64,000 bases of DNA from Catellatospora sp. KI3 (GCF_029948125.1 NZ_JASAMB010000004.1:62001-126000), one strand, 5' to 3'; shown: positions 54,091 to 63,211, counted from the stretch's first letter. A program made the numbers and translations. The notes: generated by a model from the sequence alone, not told the origin.

Positions 54091-54354
54091 ACGGGCATGG
54101 CCTGTGGAGACCTGAGTAAACGCCGAGGTGGGCTGTGCTGGCACCGTTGCTGCCGGCGCAGCCCCCTCGTGGCGGTCAGTGGCGTGACCACAGGCAGGTC
54201 GGCAATGCGATCTGCCGGATCAAGCGCACCGGGTCGCCGTGACGTGACCTGCCCGAACGGTACGGGCCGTGGAAGACCGCGCATCAGTGAATGTTTGAGA
54301 AGTCCTGCAGCAGTGAACGTCAGGGCGAAGCGAACCGCCCATGAGTGGTGCCGG

Positions 54355-54789
54355 TCAGATTTCTCGGCGGTCGGATCGTGACAGCACGCCCGTGACGCTG
54401 TAGGGGGATGGTTCTCGCTTGGTCCGTGGCAGCGGGACCTCGGTCAGTTTGCCGTCATAGATCATCCAGAGGCCGAAACAGTCGTCCTCCTCGTCGCGAA
54501 CGAGGACTTGGACGGAGTGCGGATGGGGCCACGGCAGCGACTCGAGGCGAGATAGCAGTCCATGCCAGTTGAGGCGTTGGAACTGGATCACCCAGGCATA
54601 GCACTGGGTCGAGCCGAAGTTTGTGCCGTAGAACTGGTTCTCATCGACTCGCGTGAAGCGCTGATGCCATTCGCGTTGCTCGTCGGCGTGAGTCAGTGCC
54701 TCCATCACCTCCTCGGCGTCTTTGGCGAGAACGATGACTTCGGCGAATCTGCTCACCAGCGCATTGTCGTCAGGGTGGCGGCCGATCAC
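54355..54789 (-). CDS. IS passenger protein of unknown function
   Basis: The 144-residue acidic product has no family I can name. Features are ALVSRFAEVIVLAKDAEEVME at the start, a central QCYAWVIQFQRLNWHGLLSRL and DEEDDCFGLWMIYDGKLTEV. The compact acidic, Trp-rich character is reminiscent of immunity-type proteins, a weak impression only. The GTG start overlaps the transposase stop, so it is co-translated. It lies between the transposase and the left terminal repeat, making it cargo of the element. Confidence 0.7.
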   Translation of the reverse strand: MIGRHPDDNALVSRFAEVIVLAKDAEEVMEALTHADEQREWHQRFTRVDENQFYGTNFGSTQCYAWVIQFQRLNWHGLLSRLESLPWPHPHSVQVLVRDEEDDCFGLWMIYDGKLTEVPLPRTKREPSPYSVTGVLSRSDRREI

Positions 54790-55686
54790 CAGCGGGTTTC
54801 ACTGCTGGGGTAGCAGTCCGTTGATGGTTGGCAAGTCCACGCTCGCTGGCGCGTGGCGGGCCTGCCGCGCGTCAGGCGGCGGACCGTACCGCTGATCGCG
54901 GCCCAGCGGATCATCGCTTCGGCGGTAGCGGGGTGGCGTTCGTATTCGCGGGCGACCCTGCGGTGGGCGGTCAGCCAGGCGAGAGACCTCTCGACGAACC
55001 ACCTGCGGGCGATCACGGCGAACCCTTTCTGACCAGGTGCTTTACGCACGATATGCAGGGTGGTGCGCAGGATGCGCTGGCACCACTCGACCAGAAGGCC
55101 GGCGAACCCGGCGTCGGCGTAGACGAACCGCACAGGGGTGAACAGGTACACGGACAGCAGGGTGGTCTTGGCTCCGTCGCAGTCCTGGACCGAGGCCGCC
55201 ATCACGCACACGACCAGGAACAGGCCGAGTGTGTCGGTGACGATGAACCGCTTGCGTCCGTTGACCTTCTTGTTCGCGTCGTAGCCCCTGGTCTGGCGCG
55301 GCACGGCGTCGGCGCCTTTGACGATTTGAGTCGATGACTCCAGCCGAGGGCTCCTCCCGGCGGCCCTGTGCAGCACGGATGCGCCGGCGCAGCGCGGCCA
55401 TGATCTGCTCGGTGAGCTTGGCTTCCTCCGACCGCACGAAGTACCAATAGACGTTCTGCCAGGGTGGGAAGTCGGACGGCAACTGCCGCCACGAGCACCC
55501 TGCCCCGACCGCATGCAAGATCGCGTCCACGATGTCGCGGCGTGAGCGCTTCTCCGGATGCCCACCAGTCTTCCACTGCGGCAGCAGCGGCTCCATCACC
55601 GCCCACCGGGCATTGGTCAGGTCCGACGGGTAGCGGCGGGAGCGCGGCCCTGGACCACTATGGACGAGCTCTCGCACATCGAACAA
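54786..55686 (-). CDS. IS5-family transposase in two frames
   Basis: The first frame gives the N-terminal part (RSRRYPSDLTNARWAVMEPL, GCSWRQLPSDFPPWQNVYWY) through GVIDS. The second continues with IVKGADAVPRQTRGYDANKK, VYADAGFAG and WFVERSLAWLTAHRRVAREY. The catalytic residues are all present: Asp in GVIDS, Asp in YADAG and Glu in VERSLAWL. The switch occurs near 55325 at GACTCAAATC and needs a +1 (or -2) change of frame. Programmed frameshifting is known in the IS5 family, so this may be functional, but I see no canonical slippery site, so a disabling indel remains possible. Confidence 0.82.
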
Positions 55687-55728
55687 CCGGCCTATCCAAG
55701 ATCAAGAAACGACTTCTCAAACACTCAC

Positions 55729-56084
55729 TCAGCGATTCCGGCGCTGGGCCGCGGCCGGCTCACCGCCGGTCCCGCGAACGAGATTCTGGCCATCGACTCG
55801 AAGAGTCTGCTCACCAGCGACACACGGCGGCTGAATCCCGACCGGACGTGGGATCTTCCGGACGTCGCTCACATCGGCGACTTCCGCCCACCGGTACGAC
55901 CCGATCCTGATGGAGGGTGTCGCCCACAGCCCACCGCCGGCAGGACCTTGTCGTGCCCTACCTGGTCAACGGGCCGAGTTTCGGGTCGTCGGCTATGGAG
56001 GGGCGGCGTTGGCTTGGTCACGATCACCGGAGGCAGCCGCGGTGAGAACCCGGCCACACCACCAGCACGTCACGCAGGCGTTGC
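55729..56084. other. Gene-free flank of the insertion sequence
   Basis: No frame here carries family resemblance or a ribosome site. Joining it to the left flank across the insertion does not restore an obvious gene, so the IS seems to have entered non-coding or already decayed DNA. Confidence 0.35.
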
Positions 56085-56759
56085 CTACTCAGCAGCGGCC
56101 AGCAGGATCCAGGTGCGGAACTCCACCGCGAAATGCTCCAGGTGCTGCTCCACCAGCCCTTCGCAGGTGCTCGGCAGGGTGACCGACAGTTGCGCGGTGA
56201 GCCCGTCGGCCTCGTCGCTGAACGCCGTGGAGACGGAGCCGACGACCGTCCCATCTTCCAGCACGATGTGGGATCTGCGGACGTTGCCGGATCCAGCCGC
56301 AGGCAGGGACGCCCCGGCGGGGTCGACCGTGCTCGCGCCCCACGGGCGCATGAAGAACGAGCAGACGTAGTCGCCCAGGGTCTCGACGATGTTGACGTCG
56401 CGGCCGGGGGCGTGATGGATCGAGTAGTGCTCGGGGTGTCCCGCGAGCAGGACGTCCTCGCGGCCGAACGCACGCGACAACCAGCCGGTGAACTGGGTCG
56501 CGGTGACGCCGTGAACGCGCAGCACGATGGTCCCGGTCGTCTCCTGGCCGGCGGCGCGCTGGACCTGCGCGCGCAGGAAGGCGTTGCCTATCTCGATCTC
56601 CTCGTCGAGCAGTCCCAGCAACCGTTCGCGGCCTAGCTTTCGCTTCAGCAGGCCGAGGGCTCGCCGTGCGGAGAACAGCTCGAATCCGTCGATGGTGCCG
56701 TCGTGGTCCTCGCCGTCCGGGCGGACCCAGCGCGCTGGTGCCTGCGTCGTGTCAGTCAT
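56085..56759 (-). CDS. Hypothetical protein next to CocE-type hydrolase
   Basis: I do not recognise the family. The 224-residue soluble product starts with ARWVRPDGEDHDGTIDGFEL, has a helical segment with LGLLKRKLGRERLLGLLDEE, and ends in an alternating beta/helix region with LEDGTVVGSVSTAFSDEADG. It lies 39 bp downstream of the CocE/NonD hydrolase gene in the same direction, so the two are probably co-transcribed under the TetR regulator. Confidence 0.6.
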   Translation of the reverse strand: MTDTTQAPARWVRPDGEDHDGTIDGFELFSARRALGLLKRKLGRERLLGLLDEEIEIGNAFLRAQVQRAAGQETTGTIVLRVHGVTATQFTGWLSRAFGREDVLLAGHPEHYSIHHAPGRDVNIVETLGDYVCSFFMRPWGASTVDPAGASLPAAGSGNVRRSHIVLEDGTVVGSVSTAFSDEADGLTAQLSVTLPSTCEGLVEQHLEHFAVEFRTWILLAAAE

Positions 56760-56798
56760 GTCCTGCTGCTTCCTCGTCGTGGTCGTGTCGTGCGGCGG

Positions 56799-58538
56799 TC
56801 AGCGGGTCAGTACCGGCAGCTGCAGGTAGGACGGGGTCGATCCGCCTGTGTGGATGACGTGCCGGCCGCTGTTGGCGCCGACGTACTCCCGGATGCCGGG
56901 CATCATGGTGCCGAGCAGGTTGCGGGCGCTGATGACGAACCGCAGCTGCTCGCCGGGGTTGAACCTCAGGCCGATGGGCAGCAGGTCGATCTCGATGTCG
57001 ACGATCTGGCCCGCGGACAGCTTCTCGACGCGGTCGAAGGTGTGCGCCGGGACGTCCGGGGTCGACAGGGCCGCGTCGAGGTGCCGGGCGGAGACGCGCA
57101 GCCGGCCGTCGGAGCCCTTGTACTTCAGGATGGTCGCGCCGTGGTCGGTCAGGTCATGGGCCATCGCGCTCTGGTTGGGCACGGTGAAGGCGGCCAGCGG
57201 CGTACCGTGCGCGTCGAGTTTCTGCAGCAGCACGAACAGGTCCATGTCGTCGGCGTCGTGCGCCTGTACCCACAGGTGTGCCTTGGGGTAGCCGACCAGC
57301 ACGGTCTCGACGTCGAACCGGGTGATGAAGGAGACCGCGTTCGGGTTGGCGTCCACGGCGTACCCCGCTTCGGCCTCCGCTGCCGGGGCTGCCGTGGTCA
57401 GTGAGCGGGATCGGGCGTCGAGGTGAAACCGCTGCGAGGTGGCGTCGTTGGGCGGGAACGTGTCGGCGGGGACGTCGACCTGGTCGCCGCCGTGCAGGTC
57501 GAGGATGGAGTACCGGACACGCGGGGTCTGCTCCCAGCCGTTGTCGACCTCCTTGAGGTAGTGGTCGAAGAAGCGGCGCAGGTCCTCCACGTTCGCCGCG
57601 TCGTAGTAGTCGGGCCACTCCTGGCCGTTGTGGATGCGCAGCCACTTGTCGGGCGAGGCGATGCGCCGCCAGGCGCGGAAGGTGCCGGCGGTGTGCAGGG
57701 TGTTGGAGTAGCTGGCCACCACGTAGGCGGGCACGGTGATCCGGTCGAAGTCCGGGATCTTGTCGGCCCACAGGTCGTTCATGAGCGGGTAGCGGTCGAC
57801 CTCGGCGAGGATGTCCTCCTTGCGGTTGCGGCCGAAGAAGCTCCCGTCCTGCAGCTGCCGGGCGAAGCCGGTGTCGGGCATCCCGCCGCGCATGACGAGG
57901 TCGCGGTAGACGTCGCTGACGCCCTCCCACGGGTTGATCGCCGCCAGGTGCGGCGGCTGCTCGGCGGCAGTGAACCACTGCGCGACCGCGAGGTACGACG
58001 TGCCGCTCATGGCGACCTTGCCGGTGCACCACGGCTGGACGGCCAGCCACTCGACCAGGTCGTAGCAGTCCCGCCCCTCCTGCCGGTCCCACAGCACGCT
58101 GTCGCCCTCGGAGTCGGCGACTCCGCGCACGTCGGGGTTGCAGACCGCGTACCCCTGCGCGCACCAGTAGGCCGGGTCGGGCGCCTCGAACTTCGCCAGC
58201 CCGGAGACGGTCTGGTTGCTCAACCCGACCAGGCCGAACACGCCCATGACACTGGCCGAGGTGCCCTGGCCCTTGCCGTACGGGCTCCAGGCCACGATCA
58301 CCGGCACCTGCTCATCGCCTGTGGGCCGGAACACGTCGACGTAGATCGTCACACCGTCGCGCAGCGTTACTGCGACGTCCTTGTCCAGCACGATGTCGAC
58401 CGGCAGGGTCCGGAACTGCGGGGCGATCCGGAAGCCGGCCTCCAGCGTCCGGGTGCCGGGCTCGAAGGGGGTCAGCGTCCCGGTGCGGGCGGCGGGCAGC
58501 GGTCCGGAGGGGGTGTAGATCGTCAGGTCGCTGCTCAT
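56799..58538 (-). CDS. CocE/NonD-family serine hydrolase
   Basis: The 579-residue protein has the X-Pro dipeptidyl-peptidase/CocE layout. An N-terminal alpha/beta hydrolase contains DGVTIYVDVFRPTGDEQVPV, WCAQGYAVCNPDVRGVADSEG and the nucleophile elbow KVAMSGTSYLAVAQW. A C-terminal jelly-roll follows (GQIVDIEIDLLPIGLRFNPGEQ and HTGGSTPSYLQLPVL). Known members hydrolyse acyl bonds such as the cocaine ester; the natural substrate here is unknown. No signal peptide is visible. It is divergent from the TetR gene, with tandem operator-like repeats between them. Confidence 0.9.
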   Translation of the reverse strand: MSSDLTIYTPSGPLPAARTGTLTPFEPGTRTLEAGFRIAPQFRTLPVDIVLDKDVAVTLRDGVTIYVDVFRPTGDEQVPVIVAWSPYGKGQGTSASVMGVFGLVGLSNQTVSGLAKFEAPDPAYWCAQGYAVCNPDVRGVADSEGDSVLWDRQEGRDCYDLVEWLAVQPWCTGKVAMSGTSYLAVAQWFTAAEQPPHLAAINPWEGVSDVYRDLVMRGGMPDTGFARQLQDGSFFGRNRKEDILAEVDRYPLMNDLWADKIPDFDRITVPAYVVASYSNTLHTAGTFRAWRRIASPDKWLRIHNGQEWPDYYDAANVEDLRRFFDHYLKEVDNGWEQTPRVRYSILDLHGGDQVDVPADTFPPNDATSQRFHLDARSRSLTTAAPAAEAEAGYAVDANPNAVSFITRFDVETVLVGYPKAHLWVQAHDADDMDLFVLLQKLDAHGTPLAAFTVPNQSAMAHDLTDHGATILKYKGSDGRLRVSARHLDAALSTPDVPAHTFDRVEKLSAGQIVDIEIDLLPIGLRFNPGEQLRFVISARNLLGTMMPGIREYVGANSGRHVIHTGGSTPSYLQLPVLTR

Positions 58539-58604
58539 CGCGGACTCCTTCTGGCTGGCCCAGTGGGCTCGGCGTCGTCGTGGGTGGTGGCCCCGACCGC
58601 TCTA

Positions 58605-58648
58605 TATAAACACGTGTTGAGAAAAAATATAAACACCTGTTGAGAAAA
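58605..58648. promoter_or_regulatory. Tandem operator-like repeats for TetR regulator
   Basis: Two 21-bp copies, TATAAACACGTGTTGAGAAAA at 58605 and the same with one base changed (CACCTG) at 58628, lie 23 bp apart, about two helical turns. Each is centred on AACAC-TGTT dyad symmetry. They lie in the AT-rich gap between the hydrolase and TetR genes and reach to within 7 bp of the TetR start, so binding should repress both. Confidence 0.75.
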
Positions 58649-58654
58649 TGTTCG

Positions 58655-59296
58655 GTGAGTAACATCTGGCTGGTGACCGAGCCGCAGGAACCGACGCCCA
58701 AAGCCCGGCGAGGACGCCGTTCGGGATCCGCCAGCACCCGCCAGGCGGTGCTCGACGCGGCTCGGCTGCGCTTCGCCACCGACGGCTTCGCCGCGACCAC
58801 GATCCGGCGCGTCGCCGCCGACGCGGGAGTCGACGCCTCCCAGGTCATGCAGTTCTTCGGCAACAAGGACGAGCTGTTCGCCGCGGTCAGGGCCATCCCC
58901 GCATCGGCCGTCCGACGGTTCGACACCGCCTTCGAAGGGCCCGACGAGCACCTCGGCGAGCGGGTGGTCCGGGCCTACCTGGCCGCGTGGGAGGGGGCCG
59001 CAGAGGAGTCCGAGCCGCTGATGGCGATGCTGCGCGGCGCGATCGTCAACGAGGACGCCAGCGCCCAGCTGCGTGACTTCATCCAGTCCCGGCTGCGGCA
59101 CGGCGCCGGCGGCCGCACCGGCGCCGACGAGCAGGACGCGATGCTGCGCGTCGGGCTCGCCGCGGCGATGCTGGTCGGCATCATCACCAGCAGGCGCGTC
59201 ATAGGCGTCCCCGTGCTCACCGCAGCCGACACCGAACAGATCGTGGCCGCCGTGGCACCAGCCATCCAGCACGTCCTCGTCGGTCGCCACCCATAG
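58655..59296 (+). CDS. TetR-family transcriptional regulator
   Basis: The 213-residue product has a clear N-terminal TetR helix-turn-helix: TRQAVLDAARLRFATDGFAA, TTIRRVAADAGVDASQVMQF and FGNKDELFAAV. A helical ligand-binding domain follows. GTG at 58655 was taken as start; a GTG at 58673 is also possible, and the frame open to 58640 overlaps the operator. It most likely represses the divergent hydrolase operon and itself. Confidence 0.9.
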   Translation: MSNIWLVTEPQEPTPKARRGRRSGSASTRQAVLDAARLRFATDGFAATTIRRVAADAGVDASQVMQFFGNKDELFAAVRAIPASAVRRFDTAFEGPDEHLGERVVRAYLAAWEGAAEESEPLMAMLRGAIVNEDASAQLRDFIQSRLRHGAGGRTGADEQDAMLRVGLAAAMLVGIITSRRVIGVPVLTAADTEQIVAAVAPAIQHVLVGRHP

Positions 59297-59416
59297 CCTG
59301 AGGTGACGTCGCTGCCGGTGCGCGGTGAGGCAGTCGAAGGCGAGATCGACCGGTTCCGCACGCCAGGCCGACCCGGCTGCCCGCTCAGCAGGGTCGTCGT
59401 GGGGTTCCCGCGTCGA

Positions 59417-59953
59417 TCAGTCGATGAGCCGGTCGAGCAGTTCGAAGGTGTCGTACTGCTGGTTGTAGTCGCCGAAGTGGCCGTCGTCGCGAATGATCTG
59501 CGTCCCGCCGAGTCGTTCGAACATGATGCGGCCCTGCGCGGCGTCGCAACCGTACGGATCCTGGGTGGAGTTGATGAAGTAGATGTCGCGGACGTGGGAT
59601 CTGATCGCGGCCCAGTCATAGGAGGCTTGCAGGACCGGCTCGTCGGAGGCGTTGGGCGGTGTCGAGTAGCCCGCCACGAGGATCGCCTGCGCGACCGTCA
59701 CCTGGAGGTTCTCCAGCAGGGCCAGCAGGAAAGCCGCTCCCCCGGAGTGCCCGACCAGCACCGTACGCTCATCGAAGTGGTGACCGGACAGCACCTTCGG
59801 CAGCAGGGTCGCGACCGGCTCGGCGTTCATGCCCGGGTAGTGCGGGATCTCCACGGCGTACCCCCGCTGGGCGAGACGCTCGCCCAGCCAAGGGAACCAC
59901 AGGATCTCAGGGTTCCCACCGGTTCCATGGAAGATGATCACGTTTGACCGCAT
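59417..59953 (-). CDS. RBBP9/YdeN-type alpha/beta hydrolase
   Basis: The 178-residue product is a minimal alpha/beta hydrolase: VIIFHGTGGNPEILWFPWLG at the start, the nucleophile elbow VLVGHSGGAAFLLALLENL, and a final GHFGDYNQQYDTFELL supplying the probable catalytic His. Length and motifs match the RBBP9/YdeN group of small serine hydrolases. The start at MRSNVII (59953) was preferred over seven extra residues. It converges with the TetR gene. Confidence 0.85.
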   Translation of the reverse strand: MRSNVIIFHGTGGNPEILWFPWLGERLAQRGYAVEIPHYPGMNAEPVATLLPKVLSGHHFDERTVLVGHSGGAAFLLALLENLQVTVAQAILVAGYSTPPNASDEPVLQASYDWAAIRSHVRDIYFINSTQDPYGCDAAQGRIMFERLGGTQIIRDDGHFGDYNQQYDTFELLDRLID

Positions 59954-60306
59954 GCCCGTGGATGCTACCGCCACTCGTCTGGCATACGCGGTAAGCGGTC
60001 GCGGCCTCCTGCGGCTCGTCCACGCTGACGGCCAGGATCCGCCCCACCAAGCTGCACCTGGCCTGCGAACAGACGCAGAAGCCGCTGTCGATGTCGGTCA
60101 ACGCCAGGCTGGCCGGTGACAGCCCCAGTTCGCGGCCATGCCTGCCGCCATCGGCGCTGATCCCAGCGCGCAACGCGAGCAGGACGCCCTCTACACCGGC
60201 CCGATCCGGGTCCGAGTCAGCCCGTCCGTACCGACATTCAGCCTTAGATCGCCTCAACGCACAGCACGCTGCGTGGGCCCAACACGCCAGCCGACCACTT
60301 CGGCGA

Positions 60307-60460
60307 GACCGTTCGCGCCGGTACCCGTCGGACAACGCCAGCACCGAGTGGCAGATCATGGCCCGGTTCGTACCCGCGGCGGCAACGGCCGCGTCCGATT
60401 CGACATACCGGACTCCGGCGATCGGGCCACGCCTCATCCCACGATGGCGTTACATCTAAG
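60307..60460 (+). pseudogene. N-terminal remnant of an IS5-family transposase
   Basis: The segment RSRRYPSDNASTEWQIMARF aligns with the N-terminus of IS5-type transposases, including the intact one in this window (RSRRYPSDLTNARWAVMEPL). It then drifts into unrelated sequence and stops. The rest of the roughly 575-bp gap between the small hydrolase and the protease holds nothing else I can identify. Confidence 0.55.
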
Positions 60461-60550
60461 AAATCAAGTATATCGATGATTGTTCTAGAATGCGGGAGAC
60501 CGCCGTGCTCCCGTCCCGGGGCACGGCTCCGTCAACCGCCAGGAGATCCG

Positions 60551-62017
60551 ATGCGCCGACCGAGGCGATCCCCCACTCTCATCCTGACCGCTCTCGCGTT
60601 ACTTACGTCGTCGGCCACGGCCGAGGCCACGGCGGCCGCCGCGCCGCGCCCCGCCGCGCCGCCGGCTGCCACCGCCCCGGCGACGATGTTCGAGGCGGTG
60701 CAGCGCGACCTCGGCCTCACTGCCGAGCAGGCCCGCGACCGGCTGGCCGTCGACGGGCGCGCCCGCGAGGTCGACGCCGCGCTGCGCGCCCGGCTCGGGG
60801 CCGCGTACGCCGGAAGCTGGCTGCCCGACGGCGCCGACCGGCTGACCGTGGCGATCAGCGACGCCCGCCAGTCCTCGGCCGTGACCGACGCGGGCGCGAC
60901 CCCGGTCGTGGTACGCCACAGCGCCGCCACCCTCGCCTCGGCCCACTCCCGGCTCGATCGCGCCCGGGCCGGCCTGCCCGCCTCCGTCACCAGCTGGTAT
61001 GTCGACGCGATGCGCAACCGGGTGGTGGTGACCGCGACGGACACCACCGCCGCCGCGCGCTTCGTGGCCGCGGGTGGTGTCGACCCCGCCCTCGTCGAGG
61101 TGCGCCACGCCACCGCGCGGCCGCGCAAGATGATCGACATTCGCGGTGGTGAGGGCTTCTGGACCGCGCTGCACGGCTGCTCCATCGGGTTCGCCGTGAA
61201 CCGGGGCTACATCACCGCCGGCCACTGCGACCCCGCCGGCACCTGGACGATCCACGCCAACGGCGTCAGCCTCGGCGCGATCCAGGCCGCGACGTTCGAC
61301 ACCAACGGCGACTACGCGTGGGTGGCGACCACCTCGGACTGGACGCCGCAGCCACTGGTCACCCAATGGAACGGCACCGACGTGACCGTGGCCGGCGCGA
61401 TGGTCGCCCCGATCCGGACGCTGGTCTGCCGCTCAGGCGCCACGACCGGCTGGCACTGCGGCCTGATCGACGCGTTCAACGTCACCGTGAACTACTCGAC
61501 GGGCGAGACGATCGGCGGCCTGACCCGCACCACCGCCTGCGCCGACCACGGCGACTCGGGCGGCCCGTTCCTGGCCGGCCCACACGCCCAAGGTGTGCTG
61601 TCGGGCGGCTCTGGTGACTGCGTCAGCGGCGGCGACAGCTACTTCCAGCCCGTCGGCGAGATCCTCTCCGCGTACGGGCTGGAGCTGACGGTGAACCCGC
61701 CGCAGGCCTGCGGCACGTACCCGAACGTGCAGACCGGGTCGATCCCGCGCATGAACGCCTCGGCGTTCGAGCCGGACCCCGACGGCGCCGGGTTCCAGGC
61801 CTCCGCCGGCACCCACCGCGCCTGCCTGACCAGCGGCGGCGCCCTGCGCCTGGAGTTGCAGTACTTCAGCCTCAAGCAGTGGCGCACCGTCGCCACCTCC
61901 GACGCCCCGTTCGGCGACGAGCACATCACCTACAGCGGCGCGGCGGGCAAGTACCGCTACCGGATCGTCGGCGACACCGGCGGCGCCGGCTACACCCTCG
62001 GCTACAGCCGGCCTTGA
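60551..62017 (+). CDS. Secreted S1-family serine protease with prodomain
   Basis: The 488-residue product has a signal peptide (TLILTALALLTSSATAEA), then a prodomain of the alpha-lytic/streptogrisin type (FEAVQRDLGLTAEQARDRL, SWYVDAMRNRVVVTATD). The chymotrypsin-like domain shows the triad His in YITAGHCD, Asp in TNGDYAWV and Ser in DHGDSGGPFLAG. A further 90 residues (TSGGALRLELQYFSLKQWR, SGAAGKYRYRIVGDTGG) look like a beta-sandwich binding module. It should act outside the cell after self-processing. The ATG at 60551 has GGAG at 7 nt; the longer frame is rejected. Confidence 0.92.
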   Translation: MRRPRRSPTLILTALALLTSSATAEATAAAAPRPAAPPAATAPATMFEAVQRDLGLTAEQARDRLAVDGRAREVDAALRARLGAAYAGSWLPDGADRLTVAISDARQSSAVTDAGATPVVVRHSAATLASAHSRLDRARAGLPASVTSWYVDAMRNRVVVTATDTTAAARFVAAGGVDPALVEVRHATARPRKMIDIRGGEGFWTALHGCSIGFAVNRGYITAGHCDPAGTWTIHANGVSLGAIQAATFDTNGDYAWVATTSDWTPQPLVTQWNGTDVTVAGAMVAPIRTLVCRSGATTGWHCGLIDAFNVTVNYSTGETIGGLTRTTACADHGDSGGPFLAGPHAQGVLSGGSGDCVSGGDSYFQPVGEILSAYGLELTVNPPQACGTYPNVQTGSIPRMNASAFEPDPDGAGFQASAGTHRACLTSGGALRLELQYFSLKQWRTVATSDAPFGDEHITYSGAAGKYRYRIVGDTGGAGYTLGYSRP

Positions 62018-62022
62018 CCGTC

Positions 62023-62049
62023 GCGGGGGCGGTCCACGACCGCCCCCGC
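62023..62049 (+). terminator. Hairpin after the protease gene
   Basis: GCGGGGGCGGTC and GACCGCCCCCGC form a perfect 12-bp stem with the loop CAC, 5 bp after the stop codon. Confidence 0.75.
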
Positions 62050-62382
62050 ACCTGCGGCAAAAGGATGGCACTTGCGGCGAGGGTAACGCCCGAGCCGGCA
62101 CCCACCCCACAACGATGACCCTGACCATCGACTGCCGTCACGATGCTTCGCCTCGCTGAACAGCGGCATGAAGCAGCACCGCTCGGCTCTCTCCCCCGCC
62201 GGTGACGGCAGGGCAGCTCGCTGCCGGAGCACCTGCCCCGGATTGGCGCGATCTTGTCGAGCAACGGCGTTCACATCACTTGCCCCTTCCGCGCTCAGCC
62301 GCCAAGCTGCTCTCATGCAAGAAATGATCGTTCCGGTACAAGCGCAGGGCTGTGCCGGCCTCGCGCCGGTCGCGGTCATGCC
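62050..62382. other. Gene-free gap
   Basis: The 333 bp between the protease terminator and the next acetyltransferase contain no supported gene, repeat or RNA. The promoter of the acetyltransferase is presumably here. Confidence 0.35.
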
Positions 62383-62838
62383 ATGACGATCCGGCCCGCA
62401 CGCCCCGAGGACCTGCCCGCGCTGGCGGCGTTGTGCGCGGCGCACGCGGCGTACGAACGTGCGCCGGCCGTGCCCGTCGACCTCGCGGCGCGACTGTCCA
62501 TGGCGCTGTTCGCCGAGCCGGCGCGGCTGTGGTGCCTGGTCGCCGTCGATGACGACGGCCAGAACCTGATCGGGTACGCGACGCTGACCGTGGACTTCGC
62601 GACCTGGCGCGGGCGCTCCTTCGGCCACCTCGATTGCCTCTACGTCGCGTCGGCACGCCGCGGCAGCGGCGTGGGCAGGCGACTGTTCACCGAGGTCGCC
62701 CGGCTGGCCCGAGTGAAAGGAGTCGACGAGCTGCAATGGCAGACGCCGTCCTGGAACACCGACGCCATCCGGTTCTACCAGCGTGTCGGCGCGACGTCAT
62801 CGACGAAACTTCGCTATACCCTCGACCTGGCGACCTGA
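62383..62838 (+). CDS. GNAT-family N-acetyltransferase
   Basis: The 151-residue product has a complete GNAT fold: MTIRPARPEDLPALAALCAA, LIGYATLTVDFATWRG, the acetyl-CoA loop LYVASARRGSGVGRRLFTEV, and WNTDAIRFYQRVGA. The ATG was chosen because it begins the conserved TIRPA strand; upstream codons in frame look non-coding. The substrate is unknown. Confidence 0.9.
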   Translation: MTIRPARPEDLPALAALCAAHAAYERAPAVPVDLAARLSMALFAEPARLWCLVAVDDDGQNLIGYATLTVDFATWRGRSFGHLDCLYVASARRGSGVGRRLFTEVARLARVKGVDELQWQTPSWNTDAIRFYQRVGATSSTKLRYTLDLAT

Positions 62839-62908
62839 CGCGGGGCCCTGCGCTGTGTCGACCAGACAAGATCAGGGCATCGACTTTCTCGACCCGGGAG
62901 CAACCACA

Positions 62909-63211
62909 TTGATCACCGTACATCTGCGCTACGAGATCGACCCGGACAGGATCGCCGACTTCGAGGAGTACGGGCGACGCTGGATTCGCCTGGTCAACCG
63001 CTTCGGTGGGGATCACCACGGATACTTCCTGCCCAGCGAAGGTGACAGCGACATCGCGTACGCCCTATTCACCTTTCCCAGCTTCGCACGGTACGAGCAG
63101 TACCGGGCCGACAGCATGACCGACCCCGAATGCCAGGAGGCGTTCGAACTCGCCCGCGTCACCGGGTGCATCAAGCGCTACGAGCGCCGGTTTCTCCGAC
63201 CACTGAGCTGA
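62909..63211 (+). CDS. NIPSNAP-like small protein
   Basis: The 100-residue product is a ferredoxin-like alpha+beta barrel protein of the NIPSNAP type: ITVHLRYEIDPDRIADFEEY, FLPSEGDSDIAYALFTFPSF and a Tyr/Arg-rich end (CIKRYERRFLRPL). The start is TTG, with GGGAG 8 nt upstream. It follows the acetyltransferase by 70 bp. Function is unknown. Confidence 0.8.
   Translation: MITVHLRYEIDPDRIADFEEYGRRWIRLVNRFGGDHHGYFLPSEGDSDIAYALFTFPSFARYEQYRADSMTDPECQEAFELARVTGCIKRYERRFLRPLS

Larger units (their letters stand above)
54287..55728 (-). mobile_element. IS5-type insertion sequence with passenger gene, 1442 bp
   Basis: The ends are 18-bp inverted repeats with one mismatch (GTGAATGTTTGAGAAGTC on the left, GACTTCTCAAACACTCAC on the right). 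They are flanked on both sides by TCA, consistent with a 3-bp TNA target duplication used by part of the IS5 family. Inside are the transposase (two frames) and, downstream of it within the element, a 144-codon gene coupled by a GTGA overlap. The element is longer than most IS5 members because of this extra gene. Both flanks lack recognisable genes. Confidence 0.85.

Noticed and set aside
59907-60437. 176-codon leftward frame between the small hydrolase and the protease
   Set aside because: It overlaps the IS5 remnant on the other strand, is low in family signal and lacks an RBS.
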